In this document: one piece after another, positions 9,207-22,039 of the stretch
How positions within the stretch are numbered: the stretch's first letter is position 1
Layout of the letters: the number at the start of each line of letters is the position of its first letter
NCBI GenBank assembly: GCA_009733575.1
Contig: ML769776.1
Span: forward strand, 2,167-57,670
Origin: Gymnopus androsaceus JB14
Lineage: Eukaryota > Basidiomycota > Agaricomycetes > Agaricales > Omphalotaceae
Reading direction: 5' to 3'
DNA length: 55,504 nucleotides
Notes under the pieces: model-generated
What the model saw: only the letters and a program-made list of their open reading frames with translations
The model's database searches: none
What the model was told of the DNA's origin: nothing
Translations under genes and position numbers: made by a program

Positions 9207-11338
9207 ATGTCAATGCCTTCCTTCCATCTTGTTATCGATCACATTGCCTTGTGCTTGTTCTTGTTCTGTGCACGCCGCACTTGGATTCGCCCTGGACCAC
9301 TTCCACCGGGACCCAAAGGATGGCCACTCATAGGCAATATCCTTGATATACCAAAAGAGAAGGTCCACATAGCTTACATGAAAATGACTTGCAAATACGG
9401 TGTTTAATCTTCCTGTCCCTTGAGGCCGTTACTGGCTAATAATTGTTTATAGGGAGTGATTTGTTATATCTGAAAATGGCCGGGACGTCAATGTTGATTC
9501 TCAACTCGGCAGAGGCAGCGAATGACCTTTTTGTCGGAAGATCCACGTTGTATTCTAACAGGTTAGAAGGATTCAGTTCCACTATGAAGGTCTCTTTAAC
9601 TTCGCAGACCACGTTTTCTGATGCTTTGTGAGCTGTGAGTAGTACTTACTTCCTCTGCCTCTTGCTATTGTCACAAACCATGCTGTGTAGAATGGGGTGG
9701 GACTACAACTTTGGATTTATCCCTTATGGAACCCGATGGCGAAGTAAGTTCTGGTGTAGCGGCGAGAGTTAAAATATGAAAATATGATTAGAATCACGAG
9801 CAATGTTCATGCAACAGTTCTCACCTTCAAATCTCAAGACGTACGAAAAACCTCGCGTGCAAGAAAGTGTGTATGTATTTTTGAACAGACTCCTCGACAC
9901 GCCGAAACAGTTCAAAGATCATCTGCTTTTGTGCGTCCAAGCTTCGTACTGCGATTGTTGTTGGTCCATGCTGATTTTTTCGCTGCAGTCTTTCCGGAGG
10001 AAACATCATCTCCTCAGCATACGGCGTTATCACCAACGATTTTCATGATCCTTATATCGAGCTTTCGAAAAAAGCTTTGCATGGATTAACGCAAGCTGCA
10101 ATACCCGGCTCATATCTTGTGGATGCTTTTCCGTTGCTGAAGAACATTCCAGGATGGCTTCCTTGTGCGAGGTTCAAGAGGAAAGCGGCGGATGAGAGAA
10201 AAACGATTGAAGAAATGGTCAAACGGCCTTTGGAATTTGTCAAGAGGAATATGGTGACTAGGTTTAATCAATCTGTCTGGGGCGTAATGCCCACAATATT
10301 GAGTAGGCAAGCGGTACTGCGAAATCTTGCATTGCTTCTCGAGCGCTGCAACAGATGCAGGACGACGGAAGCTGGTCCGAGGACAAGGAACATTTACTGA
10401 AGAATGTTCTGGGGACTATCTATGTCGGTAAGTTCTCAACGGAAGGTTCAAATGTCGATTAAATCTGATTTCTCTACAGCTGGAGCAGATACGGTGAGCT
10501 CAATTGCACAGGTGGGTACTAACTAGGACTTATCTTTTAGACGTCTACGGCCACCAGTACCATTTTCCTTGCCTTGGTCTGTAATCCGGATATTTTAAAA
10601 AAAGGCCAAGCTGCTGTCGATGCAATCGTAGGCGACGATCGGCTTCCCGGTATTGTTGATGAGGGAAAAATCCCTTACGTCGATGCACTCGTGATGGAGG
10701 GGCTGCGATGGAGGCCTGTCTTGCCACTTGGTACAATCTATTGATTGGAAACAAGGAAATATTCTGATGAGATATTCATATATAGGTATCGCACACCACA
10801 CCGCCAGCGCAGATATCTATAAAGGGTATTATATACCAGCCAATACCATCGTTATGGGAAATAGCTGGTAATTACTTTCAATAGACTCGTCGACGCTCAC
10901 TACACATTCTCATATGCATTACAGGGCAATCCTTCATGATCCCGCTACCTACGGTAAAGATGCCGATCAATTCCGCCCAGAACGCTTCCTCAATTCAGAT
11001 GGAACACTCAATAGCACCGTCCCATACCCAGATGCGGCATTTGGATATGGAAGACGTATATGCCCTGGTAGGGTTTTCGCACATAGTGCAATTTGGATCA
11101 CAGTCGCTTCGCTGTTGGCTTGTTTTGATCTGTCCAAGGTCTCGGATAAGGATGGCGTAGCAATTGAACCAGGCACGGATTATATCGATGGACTTTTGTC
11201 GTATGCCTTTTTTCTCTTCAAGATATTTTGGATGTACTAATCATTGCAAATCACTTTAGATATCCTCGTCCTTATGATTGCAATATCACGCCACGGTCTA
11301 AATTGGTAGAAAAGATGATCAGACAGAGCGTATCATGA
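9207..11338 (+). CDS. cytochrome P450 monooxygenase
   Basis: Heme-thiolate monooxygenase, probably membrane-anchored in the ER by its N-terminal hydrophobic segment. Twelve exons join without any frame problem into 515 residues: 9207-9399, 9453-9561, 9608-9634, 9691-9743, 9792-9930, 9989-10253, 10307-10427, 10480-10493, 10541-10730, 10786-10867, 10925-11200 and 11260-11338. Landmarks in order: PPGPKGWPLIGN proline hinge, I-helix AGADTTS, K-helix EGLR, FRPERF, and the Cys-ligand loop FGYGRRICPGR. It resembles the large basidiomycete group often annotated as OrdA-like P450s; substrate unknown. Two micro-exons (27 and 14 nt) are notable, the 14-nt one encoding the core of the I-helix oxygen-activation motif. 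All key residues are present, so it should be functional. Confidence 0.95.
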
Positions 11339-12292
11339 AGGGTTATTGGATCGTTATAATAACTTGAAGCCTGAATATACTCTTAGAATTTGCGGATACC
11401 ACTGTCTTAATCTGTCCTCTGAGGTACGCCACTCTACAAACTGGCAGTCAGTTTGCTTTCAAGTTTGCTTTTGAATGAAATTGTTTTTGAGGTTGATTGT
11501 TTTGAGGTTGACTGTCTTATGTAAATACACGGTTTCACTGAAATAAGTTGGTTCGTCGCTTTGGTCTATTTCAAGAGACACTCGCGTGCCCGTGAATCGA
11601 TGATTCCTCCTTTCCAAAGGCCAATCATCGAATCGCCTTTCATAATATCAAGGGTTCAAAAGAGTTTGATCTTGAGCTTTTTGGGAATACTCAGAAATTT
11701 GACAATGCGAAGTTTTTTTTACCTCGACGACGCTACGAGCTCGGTTTTTCTTTTACTTTTGACATACCACCCTCCTTTCAGCATCTGTTGGAAGAAATCT
11801 CATTCGATATCAGTGACGAGTATACAACTCATTGCGCAGCCCCGAATCCCAACAGTTTCAACTTCACCGACTTCTCTGATTTGAGACCCTTTTATCATCA
11901 TTTCGTCATTTAAATTGTTAATTTTGTTCTTAATTTAGCCTCGCAGCTACAATCCTAATTTCGACATTTGCTCTGTGAAAGCAGCCCTCTGAAGGACGAA
12001 AACGGAAAGTCAAAGCGTCGTATTGCCGCTGTTTGATTCCCAACCTGAACATCTCAAAAGCATCATGAAGCCTTAATATATTCCTGGCATGAGTTAAGTT
12101 GATTGTTCAATGATTTCATATACTCTATTCATAGTTCAAGTAGTACAAAATACAATATACTAGAAATGCAGTACGGCAATATATCATAGTAATAAAAACC
12201 GCACCACGATGACCTGTACCGCGATAACCTCTATCTAAATCAAGCTGGATCGAAGGCCCGTGGAGTAATAGACTGTTCCATTAATCCTGCTC
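11339..12292. other. intergenic, no gene recognised
   Basis: This is the region between the P450 3' end and the J-protein 3' end. A plus-strand open frame at 11561-11884 lacks any recognisable feature. The genes converge here, so the stretch should hold two 3' UTRs. Confidence 0.4.
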
Positions 12293-13806
12293 TTAGCTCT
12301 GCCACCTCCTAGCAATGCCAAATGCCGACCTAAAGTTATCCCAGCGCGATAACTGCGGCATTTGCACTTCCCAACTGATAGAGTAATGATGAATAAGCAA
12401 ACGCGGCCTTGCTCATAAATCAAAAAATGAGACTCACTGCACAACGAGGTTTCCTCGTCCAACGATTTTGTTGCCAAACCATATCGGCATTCCGGCGTCG
12501 CACACAATCTGCGTTCCCGTAAAGCCCCCCCGCATTTTCGTCGTCTGTGGGTGGGGAATTCTAATCGATATAAGTCTCCCGTCCACACCAGGAAAACAAA
12601 GCCTGCCATCCTGATTCTTCAAGTTGTCCGTCCAAGGGACTTTGACGTCGATAAGAAGATCATTATCCGCACGGACGAAGCGGTCATGATGGGCTTGTTC
12701 GATGACGAAAACGATATCCTGGAACTTCCCCCGACTGTGTTCGTGTCCAACCCCTCGAAAGATGATCTCTGTACCCGATTGACACCCGGGAGGAACGTCA
12801 ACGTCGAGGACGACATTTATCCTTTGCCCGGAAAGCAAGTGTCGCGTAATACGGATTGGGCAGATTCGACCTTTGAACAACTCTTCGAGCGTCAAAGTTA
12901 AGGAGTATTTCCATTGTTTGGAGGTACCCACACCAATTGAGGTGCAAGGAGGAATGAACGAGGGACGATGATGATCGGCTGGTGCTGGCATATCTTTAAA
13001 CGATATATGCTCGCTGCTAAAGTCAAGAGTTAGTTGATATATCGGCGACAACATCAGATAAAGACGTACAAACTCGAGCCATCTGTTGATCTGCGTGGAA
13101 GAGTTGGCAGTTTTGTCTCCATCGGGCTATCGTGTAATTGACCTGAGAAAATTGGAAGACTTTCTCTCGGGGTTCTGAAGTAATGGGATTCCAACACGTT
13201 CGAGATGGATTGGGTTGGAGGAATACGAGAATGGGGAGGTGATCCCACAGAAGACAGAGTATCGCAGCTTGTAGAGGCATAACGGGTACTGAACCTAGAA
13301 GTAGGTGCAGTAGTAGTTATAGACTCGAAGCTTGACTGACGGGAAGACGCAGATAAAATGGAAGACTGAGAGCGAGGAGTGCCAGGTATTTTGTATTCCG
13401 TACTTGTCCTAGCTTGAAGCGGAGGCCTGGACGGATTCAGGTCGTTGACCGACACGTTGGCGAGCTCAAAATGATGCTCGCGCATAATGATACGATAAGC
13501 GTTGTTGATCTGTCAAAAAAAAAAAGGCATGCTGGTATGAGAAGACGCGTTTTTCAGGGTCCTTAATCGTACTCACCTCAACAAACTTCGCTGTCGCGAG
13601 ATTTTTATCATCTATGTGTCGGTCAGGATGCCATGAAAGTGCCTACAGAGCAGGAATTCTGTCTGTAAGCAGAAGGGGAATCATTCTAATATTCAAAGGT
13701 GCTTCACTAGTTTCTTGTATGCGTCCTTTATTTCGTCCCGAGTGGCATTGTCGCTAACGCCCAAAACTTCATGCCAGTGATCCCTAAGAGGCTTTGACCT
13801 GAACAT
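12293..13806 (-). CDS. class II (Sis1/DNAJB-like) J-domain co-chaperone
   Basis: Hsp40 co-chaperone that stimulates Hsp70 ATPase. The start at 13806 opens MFRSKPLRDHWHEVLGV, followed by helix II and, across an intron, LSWHPDRH with the essential HPD tripeptide. After the J-domain comes a ~110-residue Ser/Thr/Pro-rich linker instead of the usual Gly/Phe region. The C-terminal substrate-binding domains follow: LTLEELFKG, the VPPGCQSGTEI hairpin, and HDRFVRADNDLLIDVKVP. An apparent stop after GRGNLVVQ is removed by an intron (12437-12375), and a final exon (12374-12293) ends WEVQMPQLSRWDNF and then the stop. No zinc-finger Cys repeats are present, which excludes class I (Ydj1-type). Confidence 0.9.
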
Positions 13807-16754
13807 GATGCAGCTGTGAAAAAAAGGAGGCGAATAAAAGCTGTGCGTAAAAGAAAGCAAGTTACCTTGCTTAAATAACATCCATGCGAGCCAGCAAGTG
13901 GTGTATCTTAATCTCATCCCCGATTGAGGAGGGACTTTTTCCGATCCTAGAGATCATTACGCGGCGAACTAGATCATGAAGGTCATTAAACAGTCGGTTC
14001 TACAGACCACCTCACCTCGTGTGCTGCACGAAGCGGAAATTGAATGCAGATTCTATGGGTCGACGTACGGGCGGTTGAAACTATAGTGGAGCGGTCTGGT
14101 TTCAGGGATATCTACGCATTTACTTAAGCGCAGTGAGAAGAGTGATACGGTCCGAAAAGAACCGAAATCTTTCTTTCATCAACCAACAATGGCAACATGC
14201 GCCGCTGAAGAACCAGAGCTACAGATACCGAGGGTCTTCATATCATATCCTTCTGGCAGACAAGATTACTCGTAGAGCGTTGGATAGTCCTAGTCGAATC
14301 CTGACATCTCTTTGCCTCCATCTCCCTCTCTTCTTGAACAGTCTTTGAACTAAAGCTGCTAAATCTTTTCAGCCTTGGATTACTCCTCCTACTTAGGAAC
14401 GATCGGTCTTGCCCATGTTCATCTCGCTGTAAATCAGGCTCGAAGATTAACGGTTTCAAGCTCTACCTTTCCGTCTCTTCCCTTCATTGTTGAAAAGGGT
14501 TTCTTGTCGGAAGATCAACCCGATATCTGCGATGCTTCTTCTGGTCTTTTTCTCAAGCCCACACCTCGAACCGATCAAGACAGAACTACAGACGCATGAA
14601 AAATGAAGCTATGCTCGCTGCAGAGCTAGGTTTTTTTGGTCTCCTCGGATGCCCCAAGGACTCTGGATCGCCGCATGGTTGGAATACCGGGAATGATTCC
14701 TACTTCCAGTGGTCGGCATCAGGCCGACCTTGCCTCTTTTGACATTCAGGGAGCACCCCAAAACATGGCATAGGTTATCGTGCTGCTGATTCGTGCATGC
14801 TTTTACGGTATTTCCCTTAGTCTTGCATCTTACTCTTATTTCACTAATCAGCGCTCAGCGGTTATTGGTTATCGTCCTATAGGATAATGAATCTACTGCT
14901 TCTTTGTTTCACTTGGATGCCCAATTCGCAGTTTGCACGTACTTAATCGGTATTGAGGAGACCCTCAGACCCTCAGCTGAGCTCAGATTCAGAAGTTGTA
15001 TCTATAACTTGGTCTTTGTATGAGATGGAGATTGTTAAATGAACGGTTATCACCGACATGTGTGAAGCTCAAGGCTGTCCCAGAACGATTATCATTTCGC
15101 TCCTAATGGGTGGAAGTCAAGGATCACTCAGTATCGGGACCACTCAATATCGATACTTTAGAGCAACTGAAGGCAGCATAGAGTAAACGTTCATCCACCC
15201 AATGCTATTTCGACGTTCTCTCTCTCTCTCAACGGTTTTGAGCGTACACCGGATACTTCTAGGTATTCAAAGCTCGTTGACTGCGGCACCGTACGGTGAA
15301 TATGCTGTTATTAAAAGCCACTTGATAATCTGTTCAGTCCCACTAAGTACTTACCTGCAGGGAAAAAAAGAATCAGGTTATTAAGACCCTCTTACAGGTC
15401 GGGTAGGCAGCCTACACATGAATGAAGAGGTACGCGCGAGGACGCGTATGGTTATGGTTCCTGTGTAATCTTAGCGCACCACTGGTGCACATTGGAACCC
15501 ACAAATGTTGTGGGAAGTGTAAAGCTCTTCTTGTAATTTGAAGCCTATTTCGTGCTTGGGTAGGCAATCCGAATTTTAAAAATAGGCTTACAAGCCTATA
15601 CTTTCGGTAGCATAATTCGTTAGTAGGCGAACGCATAAAAAGGTTGGAACCGTAGTAGCAGTGGGAAATCTCACACAGTGGTCGCAGGGGAGACGGCATA
15701 CCGCCTAAGCTGGGACAGCTATACGGTGTGATGATACTCCTTGCCTTGCCTTGCCCCCCATACAAATTCTCCCGCACCAAACAATCTCATTATCATGGGC
15801 AGGGAGGGTCTGAAACAGTATCCAAGAGATCCCCACCAGATGTCTTGCTCTAAAACTGGAAAAAAACAAACTGACGGACCTGATGAGCTGGTCATGAAAA
15901 AAACATTCGTTCGGGTTGAACGAGATCATATTCTGAACTTTGAAAGTGGCGCCACGCAAACACTCTGGTTTTAGTTACCGCAGCGACGAGGAAAAGGCAT
16001 GTATGTAAGTAAAAAGGCCGCTTGCCTCGTTTGGTGCCACCGTTGCGCCTAAATCGTATACGGGTACAGACTTGAAGCTGGGTTACCGAGGCTTGCAGTA
16101 ACTCAGCGGCGCGCGGGAATGCATGAGGCCATCCTGAGGATGACCAGCAGAGACCCCCAAGATGAATGCAAGCCGAGAGTAGGCACAAAAAAAGATGAAA
16201 CTAGGCGGAGAAGACTCGTCTCGTCGAACCATAAAGTAAAGTACGGGAATAAACGCACTTCATAGCCCGAGATCGGGGAAGATTCATCATAATCTGCCAG
16301 TTACAAGGGTATAGAGTAGTCCAGGTGAGTCTATACTGCCTTGGATAACTGAGCATCGAGACTCGTCAAAGCATAAAGTACGGGATTAAACGCACTGTAG
16401 AGTATAGCCCGAGATCGGGGACTATTCAGGGTATACTTCTTGAAAGAACTGAACTAGCCTCGATGAGCGTCCTGTGCGGACCTCCGTCGTAGGTCTAAGG
16501 GTACACTGAGCTGAAGAGTTTCAAACGATCTGAATTGTGGAGCCATGAGGAAGGATAGGCAAAGCAAGACGAATCGAGGGACCTACTTGTCCCAAATCCA
16601 CGACCCACAACCAAAGTCGAGCCATCGCGGTTACACACAACAGGTCCAAGAAATACATACAGATGCATTGAGGGCTTCAGCCCAGTGGTGCGTGATAGAT
16701 ATAGACAATTTACAATATTGAAGCACTGAGATTACGCCGTCAAAAGTTTAACAA
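13807..16754. other. 2.9-kb gene-poor interval
   Basis: I could not support any gene here. Short open frames near 14133-14600, 15202-15384, 15412-15960 and 15892-16188 have no domains and overlap on opposite strands. The interval contains a local duplication (16211-16428) and is otherwise unremarkable. A non-coding RNA cannot be excluded by eye. Confidence 0.4.
16211..16428. repeat. ~75-bp direct duplication
   Basis: The block around 16213-16287 and the block around 16357-16428 share 'actcgtc', 'ataaagta', 'gtacggga', 'taaacgcact' and 'tagcccgagatcgggga' in the same order, with small insertions. It is a short diverged direct repeat downstream of the DEAD-box helicase gene. Confidence 0.6.
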
Positions 16755-18610
16755 TCACTTCATCGCCTTCCTCATTTTCTATTTTGAAAAAACGCAAAAG
16801 TCAAGGTCCATTCGAAGCGGAAAGATAGTAACAACTAACCTCCTCCATATCATCAATATCATTAGTCTCAATCCTCATAATCTTCTTTCCCGTCTCTTTC
16901 TCGATCTGCTCCATTTGTTGCCACGTCTTTCTATCATGGACAAAGTTGACTGAAATCCCTTTACGCCCAAATCGACCCGTGCGTCCAATACGATGGATAT
17001 ATGTTTCAATGTCGGGACGGGAATCATCAGAACGGCTGTTACTTCGTTCGTTCATGAGAGGAAGATCGTAGTTGACGACCATATTGACTTGGAGAATGTC
17101 GATTCCTCGGGCAATAACGTTAGTGGTAATGAGGACCTACGTCAAATATTAGCCCTGAATTCGAAGAAAGAATAATAAGAATGACCTTTTCCTTGCCCTC
17201 CCTGAACCTATCAATAATCTGATCACGCTCCGTCGCATCCTTCGCTCCATGCAACGAGGCGACATGATGTCCCTCCGCCGTCATCCTCGCGCTAATCCGA
17301 TCTGCCGTGTGCCGATGTTGACAGAAAATAATACTCTGGCCGATGGTAAGCAGGGTATAGAGGGTGACAAGGATGTCGTATTTGTGCTCCTCGTCCCTGC
17401 AGTCCATGTAGAATTGCCTGATGGAATCAACGCTCAATTCTTCTTTCTGCAATTCAATTTTATTTGCATTGGGAGCGAATTTGGATGCAAAGGAGCGGAC
17501 GTGGTCGGGGAAGGTGGCGGAGAAGAGGATAATTTGGACTTGGCCTTTAGGGATCATGCTTGAGAAGCGCGTTAAGATGAAAAGCAGGATATACGATTAT
17601 AGGATACACACTTTTTTACCCGCAGCGTTTGATCACCTAATCCATCCTGATCAAGCATGTTATCCGCCTCGTCCAGCACAAACACCTTGACATCGCTGAC
17701 ATCGATGACTTTCCGTCGTATAAGGTCTATCATCGTTCCTGGTGTACCGACAATTATCTGCGCTGTGACTCGAGTGGCATTGCGGGGAAGATTGTCCTTG
17801 ATAGCGTATTCTGTCTGTACAGGAGTGAATTTGCCCATGGATATGACAACAGACATGATTTGTCGCGCCAGTTCACGCGACGGTGCTAGACAGATGGCCT
17901 GTTGGATCCATTAGATCAGTGATTTGAAGCAGCGTAGTTGGAAACATACCTGAGGTTTGTTTAAAGTGAAATCGACTCGACTGCAGCATTGTCAGCACAA
18001 ACGCAGCAGTTTTTCCTGTTCCGGATTGGGATTGTCCAATCATGTTGGTAGGTCTAGTTCAAATTAGTGGAGGACAAGCGTAGAGATAGCACGGGTCCTA
18101 CGGGTTGGAAAGAAGGAGAGGGAGAGCGCGTTCTTGTATTTTCGAAGGTTTGGAAAAACCCATATCGTATATTCCCTTGAGCAGATCCTGATGACTATCC
18201 CAGAATCAGTAACAAGCTAGTGGTATAGAGTAGGATAACGCACAGTCCAAGCTCCTCAAACTGTTTTCACGCTGTACAACGGAGAGGCAACATCTGCCTG
18301 TTGATCTGCCAATGTAACCTGCATATTGCGATTGAAGATGATACTGGAATCATGCTGGGATCAGCTTACTGTGACCTCGAACGTGGACTTTATTAGTTCA
18401 CTGTTGTCAACTGGTTGTACATTAGAGAGAAAAAAGTCACGGAAAAAAGCAGATATCGTACTTTCAGCTGGCGCGTCCGGTTTTTCATCTTCTGGTTTTG
18501 CTTCAGCAGTGCTAGCAGCTGCAGCTGTGGGATTCAATAAGCATTTATAAAAGGCAGAGAAAATAAAATCGAGCACCTGGCGTATAAAATCCATCTGCGT
18601 CTTTCTCCAT
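16755..18610 (-). CDS. DBP5: DEAD-box RNA helicase DBP5 (mRNA export)
   Basis: ATP-dependent RNA helicase that remodels mRNPs at the cytoplasmic face of nuclear pores. The start at 18610 opens [11 protein letters not shown]; after two introns an acidic/Ala-rich leader is followed by the family-specific [13 protein letters not shown]. Motifs in order: SGTGKT (motif I), APSRELARQ (Ia), TPGTMIDL (Ib), [17 protein letters not shown] (DEAD plus the DBP5-typical DQxGLGDQ), SATFP (III), FCQHRHTAD (IV), RGIDILQ (V) and [13 protein letters not shown] (VI). The last intron gives a C-terminus DDMEEKMRKAMK and stop at 16755. It is about 460 residues, normal for the family, with all catalytic motifs intact. 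It is an essential housekeeping gene and a useful anchor for synteny. Confidence 0.95.
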
Positions 18611-18752
18611 CGTGGTGGTTAAACAATAAAATAAATTGAATTGGCGCGAGTCGCGATCGTAATCTACGCGCCTAACAATTAATTAGCGCCTCTCCTCGTG
18701 TTCACCTTAAGTTTATAGCTCTGCTCCGCTCCACGTACTGCCTCAAAGCTAC

Positions 18753-18758
18753 TATAAG
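18753..18758 (+). promoter_or_regulatory. TATA-like box of the GH16 gene
   Basis: TATAAG lies about 60 bp before the GH16 ATG. The divergent DBP5 start lies only 207 bp away, so both promoters share this short interval. Confidence 0.4.
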
Positions 18759-18817
18759 TATGACAAAAGGAATGCAGCATTGTAGGTTCTTTCATTCCAC
18801 CAACTTCTAGCCTGAAC

Positions 18818-20431
18818 ATGCAACTGGCCAAGGCGTCATGCAAAACTTTCGTGGTTCTCTGTGGGCTTTTGACTCTCGTTCATGCATATGACCTCGTGCG
18901 CGAGTACTCTGGTATAACCTTCTTTGATAATTGGGACTTTTACGGATTCAGGGATAATTTAACCCTTGGTAAGGTTTTTCCTTTTCATATGACGCCACAG
19001 AAAGATTCAAATCGTCACAGGCAACGTTTACTGGCTCGACGAACCAGACGCGTTCTCTCAAAGCCTCGCATATGTCAACGGTGCTGGAAACGCCGTCATA
19101 AAGGTCGACGACACACATACCGTTCAAAACCCACAGAACAGAAATTCCGTTCGAATAACGACCCAAGATTGGTATGCAGTGGGCAGTCTTTGGATTATTG
19201 ATTTAGTTCATATGCCTTTTGGATGCTCTGTCTGGCCTGCGTTTTGGACACTTGGATCTGGAACATGGCCTAATGGCGGCGAGATCGAGTGAGCCACTAT
19301 TTCGATCCTCTATTGCCCAACTTTAATGATTTGCTCCTCGATAGCATCATCGAAGGTATCAACCAGATGCCCAGTAATCAGTATGCGCTTCACTCTACGC
19401 CTGGTTGTTATCATAATTCCACCCCGCCGAACCAGATAGGTGAGACCCTGACGACGGATTGTTCCTCTGCAGCGGGTTGCACAGTCGGAGAACTTCAACC
19501 AAACAGCTACGGAAGTGGTTTTGCTGCCATGGGCGGAGGTGTATTTGCTACACAGTTTCGATGTTACAGGGTCAGTGCAGTACTACTCGGTCTTTTACAG
19601 ATCAATCAACTAACTGGATTGATTTAGAATCTTGTTCGTAATGCTTCTTTTTGCCAAGCACGATGCGCTGATATATCCCCTCCGTCATAGCATATGGTTC
19701 TGGAGTGTAGGTAACCCTCCATGATCGACATGATTTCTCATTTTTACATCATCCAACAGCGACCCAACGTCCCAGCCTCAATAAATCAATCCACTTCAAC
19801 ATCAGCTATTGACATCTCCCAGTGGGGTCCACCTTCCGCGAGTTATCTCGCGTCAGGACAGTGCAATATAACAGAGTTCTTCACCCCGCAACAGCTGGTA
19901 TTGGACATTACGCTGTGTGGAGAATGGTAAGAAATTACGGTACATATAAGATTAATTCTCCTCGTTGAGCTGTCACTGGAATTGCAGGGCTGGTTTACCT
20001 CAATTTTATCTTCCTGCCTGCGGAAGTCAAGGCCCGACAGGTATATGCGTCAGTTTGATTTTCCCTTTTTCCCTCTTGCCTTTTCGTCTCTTCACTAACC
20101 CTCTTACCCGCAGTACAACGACAGCGTAGTCGGCTCCGGGTCAAATTACGACGAAGCCTACTTTGAAGTTGCCTACATCCGAGCTTACACCACCGGCGGA
20201 GCCGTTCCCACACCCACTGCAGCGCCATTCGAGATTGCGTCCAAGGTGGATGTGACTGCCTATCCTGGTTATGGAAGTATATCCAAGACTGCGACAGCGT
20301 CGGTGGGTACAGGGTTACAACCGAGTCCGTTGTTTTTCCCGGGGAATGCGGCGAGGTCTGTACGATTAGGGAGTCATGGCTGCTGGTGGGTTGTGTTGAT
20401 TGGGATGGGGCTCCTGGTTAGGATGGTTTGA
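18818..20431 (+). CDS. GH16 endo-beta-1,3(4)-glucanase-like protein
   Basis: Predicted secreted glycoside hydrolase of family 16 (laminarinase-like), acting on beta-1,3 or mixed-linkage glucans. Signal peptide MQLAKASCKTFVVLCGLLTLVHA. After the first intron (18969-19020) the conserved core runs VYWLDE, SVRITTQDWYAVGSLW, FGCSVWPAFWTLG and WPNGGEIDIIEG. The two Glu of ExDxxE are catalytic in the family. An intron (19289-19344) splits this motif inside the Asp codon. FDVTG, IWFWS and RPNVPASI follow, joined through a 16-nt exon. The protein ends in a Ser/Thr-rich stretch and a hydrophobic tail (VVLIGMGLLVRMV), suggesting a GPI signal. Oddity: near 19555-19560 the frame needed for FDVTG is one base off the upstream frame, so the gene is frameshifted or the TTT run is one base too long. 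Confidence 0.9.
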
Positions 20432-21206
20432 AGGATTGAACGTTGAACTTTTAGTATTATATGATGGTCTTCTTTATACGGTAGTTATGGTTCTCAGCGT
20501 ACTTTTTATTTGCTAGGTAGAAATTAGACAATGTCGACGTTATACACGGACATGAATGAATTACAACCAAATTTTGCTCCGGCTTTGTCGTTAGAATCTC
20601 AATCTGCCATCTTACGCTCTGTGCGACAATTCCTCGTGCAAGACGGATAGTAACAACTCTCTGCAATTGACTCGTGCTGATATTGAGTGGGAAAGGCTCA
20701 TCTTGGATCCTCATCTATTGCTTGAGAGACATCCTTGGAAAGAGCTGCTGATACCAATCCCATTTTTCGAGGAGCAAAGTTGAGAAGAAAGGTTGACATC
20801 CCTAGGGTTCCTATTTCCGAGATCGTACTAGGCTGAGTTGCCCAGGCAAACAGGCAGGTAATTGGGTCTGTCAACTCGAGGCCATTGAATGGCTAATCTT
20901 GACAAGAGTCTTGGGAAAAAAGGTACCCTCCGTGTATATTGGGATCCAAATAGTACCCGTAGGAATGTTTCTCCAGGCTGAGACTAACGACCGCATAGTC
21001 TCTCTTAACTGGAAACACAGGAATCAAACTACGAGTAAGAGCAACTACAGTGACCTAGTCTCCTTATTCAACACCACAGACGCAGCAAGCGCAACCCGTA
21101 GTAGTGTAACCCGCAAATACCCAGACTTGTTGCAGGTTTCCAAACTCGAAGTTTGAAAGGGACACCTTCATGGAAGATTCAATGTATCAGTTCACGTTTG
21201 CTTGAT
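20432..21206. other. intergenic, no gene recognised
   Basis: This lies between the 3' ends of the convergent GH16 and lectin-like genes. A plus-strand open frame at 20899-21156 has no recognisable domain. Confidence 0.4.
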
Positions 21207-21904
21207 CTACGAGATGAAACCGTTTACCTGCTCTTGACTGACTCCTGGTCCGGTGAGAACCAAGGACTCATCCTGTGCACTGGCGATTCTGCAAAATGGT
21301 TTGTCTACGGAGTAATCATGATGCACTGAACGATTCTTACACGTATCCTCCAGTGACCGGCTGCAGAACCCAATCCGTATCACTGCTCGCTGCTGTAACT
21401 GCGTTACAAATCGCGCCCTGGACATCAGTCAATAAATGAGTATCGAAGGATCAAACGAGAGAGGCTCTGAAATACTGACCGCCGTTGGGCTACATGCCAA
21501 CCACAAAGGGGGGAATGTTACTCCTTGATTAACGCCGTTTCCACCAACAAGTGAACCCGAAGAACTTTCGCCGTTTTCGGTGAACGTCCACTGTATCATC
21601 TCATTAGAACCTCCAGTGACAAGCTATACAACAGACTTACTCTCTGCTGAACAAAGGAATGGTATGGCACATTGAACTGGAATTCGCGAGCATTGTACGT
21701 CGAATCAGCGTTTGGGCCATCCAAGTTCAGTACGAGGCCATCATTGGCGTTTGAGATGGTGTATGGACCGGGACTCGGTGGTATATCAGCTATGAGCATG
21801 GATTAGATATGCCAAAGGATCAATCGAGCGGGATACTGACCGTGCACTTTGAGTAGCAAGCTCGTGCATGCCAGGATGGATAACGCTGTACGCAAAGAGA
21901 ACAT
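21207..21904 (-). CDS. small secreted beta-trefoil (R-type) lectin-like protein
   Basis: About 155 residues in several exons. ATG at 21904 opens a signal peptide (MFSLRTALSILACTSLLLK, ending ..VHA). An intron follows at once, then GPYTISNANDGLVLNLDG, EFQFN and QQRWTF. The last resembles the QxW signature of ricin-B-type beta-trefoil sugar-binding folds. This is the carbohydrate-binding fold only; no catalytic toxin chain is present. Downstream exons give LWLACSPTA, AICNAVTAASSDTDWVLQP and VIASAQDESLVLTGPG, with a stop at 21207. Length and single-domain layout match small secreted fungal lectin-like proteins; the sugar is unknown. A truncated copy of exons 1-2 with the promoter lies at 27085-28000. 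The exact C-terminus is uncertain because a further 3' intron is possible. Confidence 0.72.
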
Positions 21905-21971
21905 TGGAATGGAAAAGACGACTGCGGTGGTTGTGAAGAACGCTCACGACAAACACACCCAGAGTCAGTCG

Positions 21972-21979
21972 TTTTTATA
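21972..21979 (-). promoter_or_regulatory. TATA box of the lectin-like gene
   Basis: The minus strand reads TATAAAAA about 70 bp upstream of the start codon. Confidence 0.5.
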
Positions 21980-22039
21980 CAACTCGAGTACAACTTTGCC
22001 AAGCTGCAGAGTAGTTGAGAAGATTCTCGCATAAAAGAC

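Noticed and set aside
12420..12440. J-protein ending at the TGA after GRGNLVVQ
   Set aside because: A GTGAGT donor at that point and an acceptor at 12375 give the family-typical WEVQMP ending, so the TGA is intronic.
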